From DATEMU01 sp964414585 (GTDB lineage Bacteria > Planctomycetota > Phycisphaerae > UBA1845 > UTPLA1): a DNA stretch of 64,000 nucleotides. The stretch covers positions 1-64,000 of the forward strand of contig CAYPXR010000037.1 of NCBI GenBank assembly GCA_964414585.1. The letters are read 5' to 3'. Position 1 is the first letter of the stretch. Each line of letters starts with the position of its first letter. Shown here in pieces: positions 1 through 8,899 of this stretch. The notes under the pieces were generated by a model. That model had not been told where the DNA came from. It saw only the letters and a list, made by a program, of their open reading frames with translations, and did no database searches. Position numbers and translations under genes: made by a program.

Positions 1-78
1 CCCCGGCTGGCCGCTCAGTTCCACGGCCTGTGATTTAAACGCCTTGTCATACCGCCGACCCGTCTTCCCTTGACTCAT
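1..78 (-). CDS. Transposase OrfA-like N-terminus (partial)
   Basis: An ATG at 78 opens a frame that runs off the left edge after 26 codons and begins MSQGKTGRRYDKAFKSQAVE. The RRYDxxFKxxAV pattern is what the N-terminal helix-turn-helix of IS3/IS911-type OrfA proteins looks like. A perfect GGGAGG Shine-Dalgarno lies at 85-90, six bases before the ATG, so the frame is probably translated. Nothing can be said about whether the element is intact. Confidence 0.55.
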   Translation of the reverse strand, partial: MSQGKTGRRYDKAFKSQAVELSGQPG

Positions 79-145
79 CGAACACCTCCCGCGAGATCCA
101 TTATCTCGCTTCTAGGTGTCCACTCCTAGTGGGGAAGACCAAAGG
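1..145 (-). mobile_element. 5' end of an IS3-like insertion sequence, cut by window edge
   Basis: The minus strand carries the start of a transposase-like frame (next entry) preceded by about 70 bp of non-coding DNA that ends in an inverted-repeat-like stretch (about 113-145, including the near-palindrome CCACTAGGAGTGG). IS3-family elements have short non-coding ends of this kind upstream of orfA. The outer boundary and any target-site duplication cannot be fixed, because the rest of the element lies outside the window. Family assignment is inference from the 26 visible residues. Confidence 0.5.
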
Positions 146-167
146 CCCTTGGCAGAAAAGCAGAATT

Positions 168-665
168 TCAAACCACTCGCATTGTCCCACACTCTGGGCA
201 CCGACCACTAACGTTGCCCAGGAGGTCATACCCGCAACGGGCACAAGAACCTGTTAGCCGGCGTCGACGTTTCGACCAAAAGATGAGAGTGGGAACAAAA
301 AAGATGACAAACAGAATCCAAAGCGGAATGAGAAGGAATCCCACAAGTCCAAAACCGAATCGCGGATCCCGATAGAACGCCCATCGGGGCGAGATGAGAC
401 CAAAGTTTGCTTCCAAGGCCCTTACTTTCGGTAAGTCGTCGCCAAGGAATCCGCAGGACATTGGTGAATCGTCTGGCAGGCGCGTCAGCAGGAGGATACC
501 GTTTCCGAGTGACCAGCAATAATCGATGACGACACCCTTTTCGTTAGTTCTGCAAAGTTGATATTGCCATTGAAATAAGCTATACGTCCACACCGCCAGA
601 AGTCCGACGCAAGTGGAAAGCCCAATCCACCTTCCGGAAGTATTCACGGTTTTCTTGAATACCAC
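168..665 (-). CDS. Membrane protein with C-terminal planctomycete zinc ribbon
   Basis: 165 residues with two hydrophobic segments (about residues 14-33 and 105-130). The C-terminus ends in a four-cysteine zinc ribbon, CARCGYDLLGN...RCPECG. This CxxCGYxLxG/CPECG ribbon recurs on otherwise unrelated small membrane proteins in Planctomycetota; its function is unknown. Two more examples lie at 61923 and 63554 with the ribbon at the N-terminus instead. The gene sits alone next to the IS remnant, with a somewhat lower GC content than its right-hand neighbour. Confidence 0.7.
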   Translation of the reverse strand: MVFKKTVNTSGRWIGLSTCVGLLAVWTYSLFQWQYQLCRTNEKGVVIDYCWSLGNGILLLTRLPDDSPMSCGFLGDDLPKVRALEANFGLISPRWAFYRDPRFGFGLVGFLLIPLWILFVIFFVPTLIFWSKRRRRLTGSCARCGYDLLGNVSGRCPECGTMRVV

Positions 666-726
666 GATTTCTCAATCCAATCCGAATAGGTATTGAAGGT
701 CGAGGTGTTCGGACCCTCACAACGGC

Positions 727-747
727 CCCCTCCCTAGGAGGGAGTGG
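727..747 (-). terminator. Possible hairpin after the DUF4139 gene
   Basis: A GC-rich inverted repeat (arms CCCTCC and GGAGGG with a 3-base loop) lies just past the stop codon of the DUF4139 gene on the minus strand. It is not followed by a T-run, so it may slow or stabilise the transcript end rather than act as a classical intrinsic terminator. Confidence 0.3.
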
Positions 748-752
748 GAGAG

Positions 753-2294
753 TTACCATGTGTACTTGACTGTATACGTCACCGTCTTCTCCCCATCCGG
801 TGGGACCGTCACTTCAAAATGAATCGTCCGGGCATCGATCTTCTCGAAGGGATCGCTCTTGTTCGTGATCTCCCAGGTCGACCAGCGGAAGAGGTTTTCC
901 TTGATGATGACCTTTTGCGCGTCCTTCTTGTGGTTGCGGAGGGTGATCTTGTAACTGTCCGTCATCGTCTTGCCGGTCGTGTCGATGGTGAAATTGGTCT
1001 GCGTCCGCTCGCCGACGACGTCGAAGGCCTGGCCGAGCTTGATGAGCACCTTCTCGTCCTTGGGCGTGTGGTCGATCAGGTCCTCGCCGACGAATTCGAG
1101 CGTGCCGTCGGCGTCATCCTTTTTGTACACCCGCACCTTGCCCTTGGGCAGCGGCATGCCCATGTGGCTGGCCTGGTCGTTCTTGAAGCGGACGTAGACA
1201 TCCACCTTCGGGTTGGACTGGTTGCCGAGGTTGCGGTCGATGCCGGGCGAGCCGGTGAACCACCAGTTCGACGCCTCCGGCAGACCGTAATAGACCATGA
1301 CCTTTTCGACGTTCACGTCGCGGGCCGTGGGAAAGAGCGTGATCTGCTGCGTGGTGTTGGCGAGGATGTCGGTGCGACGCGGCAGGGTGTAGAGGTGGTA
1401 TTCGAAGAAGGACTTCTCCTGAAAGCCGGGCGCCTCGGCGGCCATGGCCATCTCCATGCCGCGTTTGGCCATGCCGGCGTAGCGCGGCGTCTGCGGCTGG
1501 ATCCGCTGCACGTCCCCGGCGATCAGCTTCAGCCGGGCGTTCTTATACGCCGCGCCGGAGAGGTTCATCATCGTCACCCACGCGCCGATGTCGGCCTTCG
1601 TATCCGCCTCGTTGAGGATCATGTTGTAGTCGCTGCGCCAGGTGATGCCGCTGGTCTGATAGGTCGTGCGAATCTCATGCTCGCCGCCTTTGTCCGCCGT
1701 GAGCTTCCAGACGAGCGTCGGGCGGGTGATGAGACCGCCGGGCAGCTCGCCGAGCTTCACCTGCTGACCCTCGCCGCCGACGATTCGGACACCGTCGGGC
1801 GTGGAGAGAACAAGCCGGCCCTGGACGGAGGAGAGCAGCTTGCCGGTGACGGTCTCGGTCGTGTCGCCGTGGTTGAGGACGACCGAGATGTCGCGGTCGA
1901 TGTATTTTTCCATCAGCTTCTCGGGACTGACGAGGTCGAATTCGAAATTTTGTTCGAGGACGGCGGTGCCCTCGGGGTGGGTGAGGTCGGCAAAGCTGAC
2001 CGTCGTGGGGTCAATGAATTGGGCGACGTCGGTGAAGCGGAGGTCGTTCTTTCCGGCGTCGAGCTTGACCTTGCGGAGTTCCTTGACGACACCGAAGCCG
2101 GGGACCTGCCACGCGAAGTTGGGGTTGCCGCCCATTTTCTGCTGGGCGATGAACTGCTGCGGGTCGAATCCCGCGGGGTCGGCGGAGGAATAGACCGTGA
2201 CGGCGGGGCCATCGTCTTCCGCAGCCCACGTCGGAAGCCCCCCCAGCAGAACTCCAAATACGGCAGCGGCGATCGTCATGCTCTTGTTCATCAT
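753..2294 (-). CDS. DUF4139 domain-containing secreted protein
   Basis: 513 residues. The N-terminus is a signal peptide (MTIAAAVFGVLLGG...WAA after a short basic start), so the protein is exported. The rest has the features of the DUF4139 (mucoidy-inhibitor-like) family: an early segment on VLNHGDTTETVTGKLLS with repeated beta-rich blocks, then the conserved middle part with SGITWRSDYNMILN and a C-terminal TVPPDGEKTVTYTVKYTW. The family's biochemical role is not known. Shine-Dalgarno GAGGAG (2300-2305) precedes the double ATG and fixes the start. A long plus-strand frame over the same bases is a shadow. Confidence 0.8.
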   Translation of the reverse strand: MMNKSMTIAAAVFGVLLGGLPTWAAEDDGPAVTVYSSADPAGFDPQQFIAQQKMGGNPNFAWQVPGFGVVKELRKVKLDAGKNDLRFTDVAQFIDPTTVSFADLTHPEGTAVLEQNFEFDLVSPEKLMEKYIDRDISVVLNHGDTTETVTGKLLSSVQGRLVLSTPDGVRIVGGEGQQVKLGELPGGLITRPTLVWKLTADKGGEHEIRTTYQTSGITWRSDYNMILNEADTKADIGAWVTMMNLSGAAYKNARLKLIAGDVQRIQPQTPRYAGMAKRGMEMAMAAEAPGFQEKSFFEYHLYTLPRRTDILANTTQQITLFPTARDVNVEKVMVYYGLPEASNWWFTGSPGIDRNLGNQSNPKVDVYVRFKNDQASHMGMPLPKGKVRVYKKDDADGTLEFVGEDLIDHTPKDEKVLIKLGQAFDVVGERTQTNFTIDTTGKTMTDSYKITLRNHKKDAQKVIIKENLFRWSTWEITNKSDPFEKIDARTIHFEVTVPPDGEKTVTYTVKYTW

Positions 2295-2392
2295 GTCAGC
2301 TCCTCATTGCAATATTCCACGTAATCCTACCCCCATACGGGGATCGACGCTTGTGCACGATTGGACGCCGGCCGACCGTCGGCGGTTCCCAA

Positions 2393-2420
2393 CATTCCGC
2401 ATTCCCCCATACCCTATAAT
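2393..2420 (+). repeat. Degenerate heptad array upstream of the MEMO gene
   Basis: Four 7-bp units in register (CATTCCG, CATTCCC, then two diverged units CCATACC and CTATAAT), ending 33 bp before the MEMO-gene start. This is one of the weaker members of the heptad family described in the findings. It also creates a TATAAT hexamer (2415-2420), but no matching -35 box is seen 16-18 bp upstream. Confidence 0.45.
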
Positions 2421-2453
2421 CCCGCGGTCCCGCCAAGGCGAGGTCGAACCGAC

Positions 2454-3344
2454 ATGATGATCCGCGAGCCAGCCGTTGCCGGTACTTTTTACCCGAGAGA
2501 GCGGGATCGGTGTCGGGCCGAATTGGACGCCTGTCTGAATCGTTCAACGCAATCGCCGGCCGTCGGCGAAGGGGTGATAGAGCGACCGCTGGGCGGTGTC
2601 GTGCCGCACGCGGGTTGGATTTGCAGCGGAGCCGTCGCCGGGCGGGTTATTCGCGAGATCGCCGAACGGTGCAAGCCGGCTGTCGTCGTCGTCTTCGGTG
2701 CGATTCACGTCACGCACGGACCGCGGGCGACGGTCTTTCCATCGGGGGCCTGGGAGACGCCGCTGGGATTGGCGTACATCGAGGGCCGCGTGGTCGAACG
2801 GATGTGCGGGCAGACGAATCTCCTGGAGCCCGACGCGCATGCCCACGAGCGCGAGCACAGCATTGAGGTGGAGGTGCCGTTCATCCAGCAATTGCTGCCG
2901 GATTCGCTCATCGTGCCGATCATGGTGCCCGCGACGGAGCGCGCTGCGGCGCTCGGCACGGCGGTCGGCCGGGCGTGCGAGAATTTCGGCGTCGATGCGA
3001 TCTTTCTCGCGTCGACGGACCTGACGCATTACGGGCCGGGCTATGGATTCACGCCCAAGGGCGTCGGAGAGGCCGGATTGAAATGGGCCAAAGAAGTCAA
3101 TGACCGGCGAATGATCGATTTGATCCTGGCGATGCGCGAGAACGACGCCGTATCGGAGGCGGGCTCGAATCTCAACGCGTGCGGATCGGGGGCGGTCGCG
3201 GCGACACTGGCGGCGTGCAACGCGATGGGCGCGCGTCGCGCGACGCTGCTCGAACATACGACGAGCCACGAAGTGCTGTCGAGCCTGGGCCATCGCGACG
3301 AGGCGCGCGACGCCGTGGGCTACGCGGGGATTCTCTTCGATTGA
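2454..3344 (+). CDS. AmmeMemoRadiSam system protein B / MEMO family protein
   Basis: About 296 residues of the MEMO1 family. The N-terminal MIREPAVAGTFYPRERDRCR is the family signature, followed by VPHAGWICSG, VVVFGAIHVTHG and the EHSIEVEVPFIQQ segment that brings the conserved histidines together. MEMO proteins are related to extradiol dioxygenases; in prokaryotes they occur with an AMMECR1-like protein and a radical-SAM enzyme in the uncharacterised AmmeMemoRadiSam system. Neither partner is in this window. An open frame continues upstream to 2361, but homology starts at the paired ATGs 2454/2457. It converges on metK with 25 bp between stops. Confidence 0.85.
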   Translation: MMIREPAVAGTFYPRERDRCRAELDACLNRSTQSPAVGEGVIERPLGGVVPHAGWICSGAVAGRVIREIAERCKPAVVVVFGAIHVTHGPRATVFPSGAWETPLGLAYIEGRVVERMCGQTNLLEPDAHAHEREHSIEVEVPFIQQLLPDSLIVPIMVPATERAAALGTAVGRACENFGVDAIFLASTDLTHYGPGYGFTPKGVGEAGLKWAKEVNDRRMIDLILAMRENDAVSEAGSNLNACGSGAVAATLAACNAMGARRATLLEHTTSHEVLSSLGHRDEARDAVGYAGILFD

Positions 3345-3369
3345 AATTTCAGGCCACGATGTCCGATCG

Positions 3370-4611
3370 CTACTTCAGCCAGCGCGATGCGGCTCTGCGC
3401 AGCGCGGGGGCGGCATTCGTCTTTTCCCAGGTGAAGCCCGCGCCGCTGCGGCCGAAGTGGCCGTGGGCGGCAGTCTCGCGGTAGATGGGCCGCTTGAGCT
3501 TGAGGTAACTGACGATGCCGGCCGGGGTCAGATCGAAATGATCCTTGACGATCTGTTCGATTCGGTTTTCTGGGATCTTCGCGGTGCCTTCGGTGTCGAC
3601 GAGGACGCTGAGCGGGTCGGCGACGCCGATGGCATAGGCGAGCTGAACTTCGCAGATGTCGGCGAGCCCGGCCGCGACGATGTTCTTGGCCACGTGGCGG
3701 GCCATGTAGGTGGCGGAGCGATCGACCTTGGATGGGTCCTTGCCGGAGAAGGCGCCGCCGCCGTGGGCTCCGCGACCGCCATAGCTGTCGACGATGATCT
3801 TGCGGCCGGTCACGCCGGTGTCGCCATGCGGACCGCCGATGACGAAACGGCCGGTCGGGTTGATGTGGAACTTGATCTTGTTGGACCAGAGCTTCGGGCA
3901 CTCTTTCATGATGACCGGCTTGATGACTTTTTCGATGATGGTGCGCTTGAACTTATCGTTGACGTTGCCGTGGCGGTCGAGCAATTCGGGCCGCTCCTCG
4001 TGCTGCGTGGAGATGACGATGGTGGTCAATCTGACGGGCTTTTGACCCTCATACTCGATCGTGACCTGGCTTTTGCTGTCCGGGCGGAGCCAGGGAATGA
4101 TTTTCTTGCGGCGGACCTCGGCGAGTTTCTCGACGAGACGGTGCGACAGGTGGATCGGCAGCGGCATCAACGCCTTCGTTTCCCTGCAGGCAAAGCCGAA
4201 CATGAGCCCCTGATCGCCGGCGCCCTGCTTTTTCTTCTTCGAGGCAGTCACGCCCTGGGAGATGTCGGCCGACTGACTGTGGATCGTGCGGATGACGGCG
4301 CAGCTCAAGTGATCGAACTGGCAGGCCGGATCGGTGTAGCCGATGTCGGCGATCGTTTCGCGGATCTTTCCCTCGATGTTATTGAGGGCGAGTTCGGCCT
4401 CCTTGTTATGGACCGTGACCTCACCGGCGACGACGACGAGCCCGGTGGTGACCAGCGTCTCGCAGGCCACGCGGGCGTTGGGGTCCTTGGCAATCAAGGT
4501 GTCGAGGACCGTGTCGGAAATCTGGTCGGCGACCTTGTCCGGGTGGCCCATGCTGACCGACTCGGAGGTGAAGTAATGACGTCCTCTGTTGAAAGATCCA
4601 TTGTTGCTCAC
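3370..4611 (-). CDS. metK: S-adenosylmethionine synthase
   Basis: 413 residues; makes S-adenosylmethionine from methionine and ATP in the cytosol. Clear family motifs: GHPDK at residues 22-26, GAGDQGLMFGF at 130-140, the FVIGGPHGDTGVTGRK block at 256-271 and GGGAFSGKDPSKVDRS at 284-299 (P-loop-like). It is somewhat longer than the roughly 385-residue E. coli enzyme, mainly at the C-terminus and with a lysine-rich loop near 124-129. The start is a GTG, preceded by a perfect GAGGAG six bases upstream. A sigma-70-type promoter lies 66-94 bp upstream. Confidence 0.96.
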   Translation of the reverse strand: MSNNGSFNRGRHYFTSESVSMGHPDKVADQISDTVLDTLIAKDPNARVACETLVTTGLVVVAGEVTVHNKEAELALNNIEGKIRETIADIGYTDPACQFDHLSCAVIRTIHSQSADISQGVTASKKKKQGAGDQGLMFGFACRETKALMPLPIHLSHRLVEKLAEVRRKKIIPWLRPDSKSQVTIEYEGQKPVRLTTIVISTQHEERPELLDRHGNVNDKFKRTIIEKVIKPVIMKECPKLWSNKIKFHINPTGRFVIGGPHGDTGVTGRKIIVDSYGGRGAHGGGAFSGKDPSKVDRSATYMARHVAKNIVAAGLADICEVQLAYAIGVADPLSVLVDTEGTAKIPENRIEQIVKDHFDLTPAGIVSYLKLKRPIYRETAAHGHFGRSGAGFTWEKTNAAPALRRAASRWLK

Positions 4612-4676
4612 GGTTGCTCCTCGAAATCCAAGTTCGCACCCCTCTAAAGTTACCCTGATCCCCGGCCGAGCCCCAC

Positions 4677-4705
4677 AGTATAAAGTCCCCTTTTTTCAAG
4701 GGCAA
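4677..4705 (-). promoter_or_regulatory. Sigma-70-type promoter of metK
   Basis: On the minus strand: -35 TTGCCC (4705-4700), a 17-bp spacer, -10 TATACT (4682-4677). The -10 matches consensus at five of six positions and the -35 at four. Transcription would start near 4670, giving a 5' leader of about 59 nt. I saw no SAM-riboswitch-like structure in that short leader. Confidence 0.55.
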
Positions 4706-4898
4706 GCAGGACTTTGGGAGCGCCTCCTGGCGGGCGGGACCGTCGCATTCCCGGCGGTTTCCCGCCCGACCGAAGCCGCCGGTCCGATGGCGCATCGGCG
4801 GGATGCTTCAGGCCGGCGGCAGCGTGTGTTAGACTTTTCGGAACGGCCGTTCATCCGCGTACGGGTGACTTGAAGAACATGGCCGGAGAGGGTCAAGA

Positions 4899-5399
4899 AT
4901 GGAGATTCCCATGACACGAACGATTCTCAGCGTCGTCGCGCTTTTCCTCGGCGGATTTGCGTCCATGTACGCCCCAAAATCCGGCGGCACTTCGACAAAA
5001 AAGGATGCGCCATTGAACCTTGGCAACTTCTCCGTGAGCCTCCCCGTCAAGGACATCGCCGCTTCCCGGGCATTCTACGAGAAGCTGGGCTTTCATGTCC
5101 GGGGCGGCAATCAGGCCCAGAAATGGCTCGTCATGCAGAACGACACCAGCACGATCGGGCTCTTCCAGGGAATGTTCGACAAGATCTCGTTGACGTACAA
5201 CCCCGGCTGGGATCGGGACAAAAAGACGCTGCCCCAGTTCCAGGACGTGCGCGAGATTCAGAAGGAACTCAAGAAGCGAGGCTTCACCCTGAAAGACGTC
5301 GCCGACGAGTCAACCACGGGGCCGGCGTATGTGACGTTGAACGATCCCGACGGAAACCCGATTCTGATCGATCAACACGTGCCCAAGCCGTCGAAGTGA
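4899..5399 (+). CDS. VOC (glyoxalase-like) family protein, probably exported
   Basis: 166 residues. An N-terminal hydrophobic stretch (about residues 6-20, TRTILSVVALFLGGFASMYA) suggests a signal peptide or anchor. The remainder is one VOC module: NFSVSLPVKDIAASRAFYEKLGF at the first beta-alpha unit and VTLNDPDGNPILIDQHV at the end, the standard start and end of glyoxalase/bleomycin-resistance domains. The substrate is unknown. Shine-Dalgarno GGAGAG at 4885-4890 supports the ATG at 4899. Confidence 0.8.
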   Translation: MEIPMTRTILSVVALFLGGFASMYAPKSGGTSTKKDAPLNLGNFSVSLPVKDIAASRAFYEKLGFHVRGGNQAQKWLVMQNDTSTIGLFQGMFDKISLTYNPGWDRDKKTLPQFQDVREIQKELKKRGFTLKDVADESTTGPAYVTLNDPDGNPILIDQHVPKPSK

Positions 5400-5471
5400 C
5401 GCGCCCCTGACCCACCCGGTTCTGATGGACTTTCGTCGACGCCGGTTCGGGAGTAGCGTTTCGCAGGATCT

Positions 5472-5930
5472 ATGAAGGCCAGCTTCGTACTGCTTTCCGT
5501 CTTCAATCTCGCCATGCTCGGGCTGACCGCCGTGTTCGGTCTCCTCGTCGAGGGGTCGGAAGGATTCGTGCGGCATTTTCTGCTGGGGGTGCTGGCGGCG
5601 ATGTTTGCCTGTTTCGTGAACATCGTCGTCTTCATGTATTTCGTGGTGCAGGAGAAGATCGTCCGGCAGTCGGTCCTGGCCGGCGACGTGAGCGTCGAAT
5701 TCCATCGGAGCGTTCAGGGGTATAAGTCGAAGGTCCTTCGATGGAGTCTCGCAGGGATCGGGTCGGTGCTTGTGACGGTGGGGTTGGGGGCCGGTATCGG
5801 GATTTACGTCTCGGCGACCGCGCATTTGATCGCCGCGTTTGCCGCGATCGGGGCCAATGCGGTGGCGACCTGTTTTCAGTATTCGCTGCTGCATGGATAC
5901 CGCGAAGAGGCCGTCCGATTCCTGGAGTAA
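5472..5930 (+). CDS. Small four-helix membrane protein, unknown function
   Basis: 152 residues with four hydrophobic helices (about 4-24, 37-60, 92-113 and 118-138) separated by a short charged loop around residues 65-90. I do not recognise a family and see no catalytic motif. It lies 72 bp after the VOC gene on the same strand and 54 bp before the TPR/peptidase gene. Confidence 0.65.
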   Translation: MKASFVLLSVFNLAMLGLTAVFGLLVEGSEGFVRHFLLGVLAAMFACFVNIVVFMYFVVQEKIVRQSVLAGDVSVEFHRSVQGYKSKVLRWSLAGIGSVLVTVGLGAGIGIYVSATAHLIAAFAAIGANAVATCFQYSLLHGYREEAVRFLE

Positions 5931-5947
5931 CGGCGGAGCCGGTTCGA

Positions 5948-5977
5948 TTGACCCTTTTGGAAGCGGGATCGTATACT
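5948..5977 (+). promoter_or_regulatory. Sigma-70-type promoter directly abutting a start codon (leaderless mRNA predicted)
   Basis: -35 TTGACC (5948-5953), 18-bp spacer, -10 TATACT (5972-5977); each box matches consensus at five of six positions. The expected +1 (5983-5986) coincides with the GTG/ATG start codons at 5984/5987 of the downstream gene, and there is no Shine-Dalgarno sequence. Together these predict a leaderless transcript. Confidence 0.5.
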
Positions 5978-5983
5978 TGAATT

Positions 5984-8740
5984 GTGATGACCTCGCATCC
6001 TTCCCGATGGTTCAAATCCTTGTTGCGAATGGTTTGCCTGGCGGCGATGGGAATGTTCGCCGGAACGGCAAACGCTGAGCCGCCGAGCACGCAACCGGCG
6101 TCGCTCCGTCACGCGCGGGAGCGGGCGCTGGCCGGCGATTACGCGGAAGCGATCCGCCTTTACGAGGAAATGGGCGCCAAACCGGAAAAGGCGCTGTCCG
6201 CGGCGATCGGGCGCGCGGAGGTCGATCTACAGATCGGCGACTACCAGAAAGGCATCGAACGATTGCGAGCCCTTGAGGAGAAGGGGCGGGGCTCGGCGGA
6301 TTGGCATGCGGCCATCGCGTCGCTTCAAAACGAGGTCGGCCAATATGAAAAGGCCATCGAACAAAATCAGCAGGCGGTCAAGATCAACCCCCGCCATCTC
6401 CGCGCCCACTGGCAGCTCGGTCAGTTGTATGAAATGATCGGCAGGGCGAACGAGGCGCTGGACGCCTATCGGATTTTCGAACAGATCCTGACCGGCGCGG
6501 AGTTGCCGGCGACGGCGGAGGATTTGACCTACCTGGGGCAGGGATTCTTGCGATACTCGACGCTGACACGAAACCGCGACATCGTGCAGCGGACGCGACA
6601 TGTCCTGACGGAGGTCTATCAAGAGGCGTTCGAGTTCATCGACGCCAGCTACTGGCCCGCGCGACTGGCCTCGGCGGAACTTTTGCTTGCCAAGCATAAT
6701 CTGCCGGAGGCCAAGAGTGATTTCGAGGCGGTATTGAAACAAAATCCGAAGGCGGCGGAGGCGAACGTCGGCCTGGGGCTTGTCGCACTCGAGGATTGGG
6801 ACTTTGACGTCGCCGAAAAGAACGCGGCGGCGGCGTTGAAGGTGAATCCCGCGAGCGTTTCGGCAAGGGTCCTGCTGGCCTCGACGCGCATGACCGAGCG
6901 ACGTTTCAAAGAGGCCGCCTCCATCGCGGGGGAAGCGCTCCAGACCAATCCCAATTCCATCGAAGCGCTCTCGCTGCTGGCCGCGGCACATCGGCGGGCC
7001 GGGGACGAAGCCGCGTCGAAGCGCGACGGCGATCGGGTCGAGAAAATCTGTCCCCATTCGGCGGTGCTGCAACATACGCTGGGCCTCTGGCTGTCCGCCG
7101 GTCGGCAATATTCCGAGGCGGAGGCGCATTTCAAGGCGGCGATCGAGATCGCCCCTTCCTGGGTCGAGCCGCGCACGGCGTTGGGCCAGCTTTACATGGA
7201 AACGGGCGAAGAACACCTCGCGCGACGGACGCTGGAAGCATCGTTCGCGCTGGACAGCTTCGACGCGCATACGCACAACGTCCTGCACCTGTTGGACGGG
7301 TTGGACCATTTCGCGCGGCTGGAAACGAAACACTTCATCATCAAGTACGACGCGGCTCAGGACGCTGTGATCGCGCCGTATCTTGCCGACGTTTTGGAAC
7401 GGGTCTATCCCGACGTCTGCGGGGATTTCGCCACGGAGTTGAAGGACCGAACCATTATCGAGGTCTTTCCCGATCACCTGGGATTCTCGGTGCGCATCAC
7501 CGGGCGTCCGTTCATCGCGACCGTCGGGGCCTGTTGCGGGCGCGTCATCGCGATGCAGGCGCCACGCGGGGGACCGCCCTTCGGGCCGTTCAATTGGGCA
7601 ACGGTGCTTCGCCATGAATTCACCCATACGGTTACGCTGGCAGCTACGAAAAACCGCATCCCGCACTGGATGACCGAAGGATTGGCGGTCCACGAACAGC
7701 CGCTGGCGCAAGCGTGGGGCGCCAAGCAGATGCTCAACGCGGCCGTACACGAAGACCGGCTCTTTACGCTCGAATCGATCGACTGGGGGTTCATGCGTCC
7801 GAAGCGGCCTGACGATCGCAGCCTGGCCTATGCCCAGGGCGAATGGATGATGCAATACGCCATTGAGCGGTTCGGATACCCGATCGTTCAGAAACTGCTC
7901 GAAGCGTTCCGCGACGGCAAGGACCAGCCGACGGCGTTCAAGGAGGTCCTGGGGATCGACACGAAGCAGTTCGACGCCGATTTCAAGGGTTGGGCGCGAA
8001 AGCAGGCGGCGTCGTGGGGTCTTCGGCATACGCCGGAAGAGAAGGTGGACGACGTCAAGAAATTGGTCGACAAGAAACCGGACGATGCGCGATTGAACGC
8101 CCGGCTGGCGATGGCCCAATTGCACGAAGGAGAGGCGGAGGACGCCGTCCAATCCGCCGAAAAGGCCCTGGCGCTGGACAAGAACGAAACAATGGCCCTG
8201 GAAGTCCTTGCCGGCATCTACATCGGCGAACTCGCCCGGCTCAAGGAAAAAGACAACCGCAAGGACAAAGTTCGATTGATCGAGCCGTACCTCCGGCGCT
8301 TGTTGAAACTGGACCCGGCCCATCCCGCCGCGACGCTCTACATGGGGATCGTGAAGCAGACGCTGGGAGAGTTCCCGAAGGCGATCGAGTTGTTCACCCA
8401 GTATCAAAAGCGGTTTCCCGACGATCCGGAGAGCTATCGACATCTTGCGGGGATTTATCTTCTCCAGGAGCGCCGGGCAGAGGGCCTTCAGCAGCTCGAG
8501 CAACTCGCGCGGCTCTCGGAAGATGAGGCAGCGGTTTGCAGGCAGATCGGCGATTTTCATGCCGACGCAAAGGAACCCCAGGTCGCGGCGCGCTGGTATC
8601 AACGGGCCATCGACGTGGACCCCTATGACGCGGCGGTGCATCGGGCGTATCGCGAGGTACTGCTTCAATTAGGAAAGACGGAAGCGGCGGAACAGGAGGC
8701 GGATGCGCTGAAGCAACTGGAGGCCGCGAAGGGCCGGTGA
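5984..8740 (+). CDS. Large TPR protein with a gluzincin metallopeptidase-like domain
   Basis: About 918 residues. An N-terminal signal peptide (LLRMVCLAAMGMFAGTANA) is followed by many TPR units (about residues 40-430), a middle metallopeptidase-like domain and further TPRs to the C-terminus. The middle domain carries HEFTH (about residues 543-547) and the downstream TEGLAVHE, giving the HExxH plus glutamate arrangement of gluzincins; it resembles the peptidase-MA-like proteins with flanking TPRs common in environmental bacteria. It is probably exported. The start is GTG 5984 or ATG 5987, at the predicted +1 of the promoter. The 813-codon antisense frame is a shadow. Confidence 0.8.
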   Translation: MMTSHPSRWFKSLLRMVCLAAMGMFAGTANAEPPSTQPASLRHARERALAGDYAEAIRLYEEMGAKPEKALSAAIGRAEVDLQIGDYQKGIERLRALEEKGRGSADWHAAIASLQNEVGQYEKAIEQNQQAVKINPRHLRAHWQLGQLYEMIGRANEALDAYRIFEQILTGAELPATAEDLTYLGQGFLRYSTLTRNRDIVQRTRHVLTEVYQEAFEFIDASYWPARLASAELLLAKHNLPEAKSDFEAVLKQNPKAAEANVGLGLVALEDWDFDVAEKNAAAALKVNPASVSARVLLASTRMTERRFKEAASIAGEALQTNPNSIEALSLLAAAHRRAGDEAASKRDGDRVEKICPHSAVLQHTLGLWLSAGRQYSEAEAHFKAAIEIAPSWVEPRTALGQLYMETGEEHLARRTLEASFALDSFDAHTHNVLHLLDGLDHFARLETKHFIIKYDAAQDAVIAPYLADVLERVYPDVCGDFATELKDRTIIEVFPDHLGFSVRITGRPFIATVGACCGRVIAMQAPRGGPPFGPFNWATVLRHEFTHTVTLAATKNRIPHWMTEGLAVHEQPLAQAWGAKQMLNAAVHEDRLFTLESIDWGFMRPKRPDDRSLAYAQGEWMMQYAIERFGYPIVQKLLEAFRDGKDQPTAFKEVLGIDTKQFDADFKGWARKQAASWGLRHTPEEKVDDVKKLVDKKPDDARLNARLAMAQLHEGEAEDAVQSAEKALALDKNETMALEVLAGIYIGELARLKEKDNRKDKVRLIEPYLRRLLKLDPAHPAATLYMGIVKQTLGEFPKAIELFTQYQKRFPDDPESYRHLAGIYLLQERRAEGLQQLEQLARLSEDEAAVCRQIGDFHADAKEPQVAARWYQRAIDVDPYDAAVHRAYREVLLQLGKTEAAEQEADALKQLEAAKGR

Positions 8741-8899
8741 GAGACGGTTCGCCAAACGGCAGGCCACCCACGGACGCCGGGCTGGAATTCACGCCGTCGA
8801 GTTGGCTCTTAGCCAAATCCAGGGATATGCTATGGAGAAGGCGTCAGCGAATCGCGAAACGGGAACATCCCCCAGGAACCCCCACAGGGCCGCCACCCA

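Noticed and set aside
744..2324. 526-codon plus-strand frame opposite the DUF4139 gene
   Set aside because: Composition is typical of an antisense shadow in GC-rich DNA (Val/Asp/Gly/Leu-rich), with no motif, while the minus-strand frame has a signal peptide and Shine-Dalgarno.
4612..4676. SAM riboswitch in front of metK
   Set aside because: The leader predicted from the promoter is only about 59 nt and shows no multi-helix fold or known SAM-aptamer motif.
6227..8668. 813-codon minus-strand frame opposite the TPR/peptidase gene
   Set aside because: Arg/Leu/Gln-rich shadow; the plus strand has clear TPRs and HEFTH.
8802..8816. Small hairpin TTGGCT-CTT-AGCCAA before the MazG-like gene as a terminator
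   Set aside because: No T-run follows; the stem is only 6 bp.
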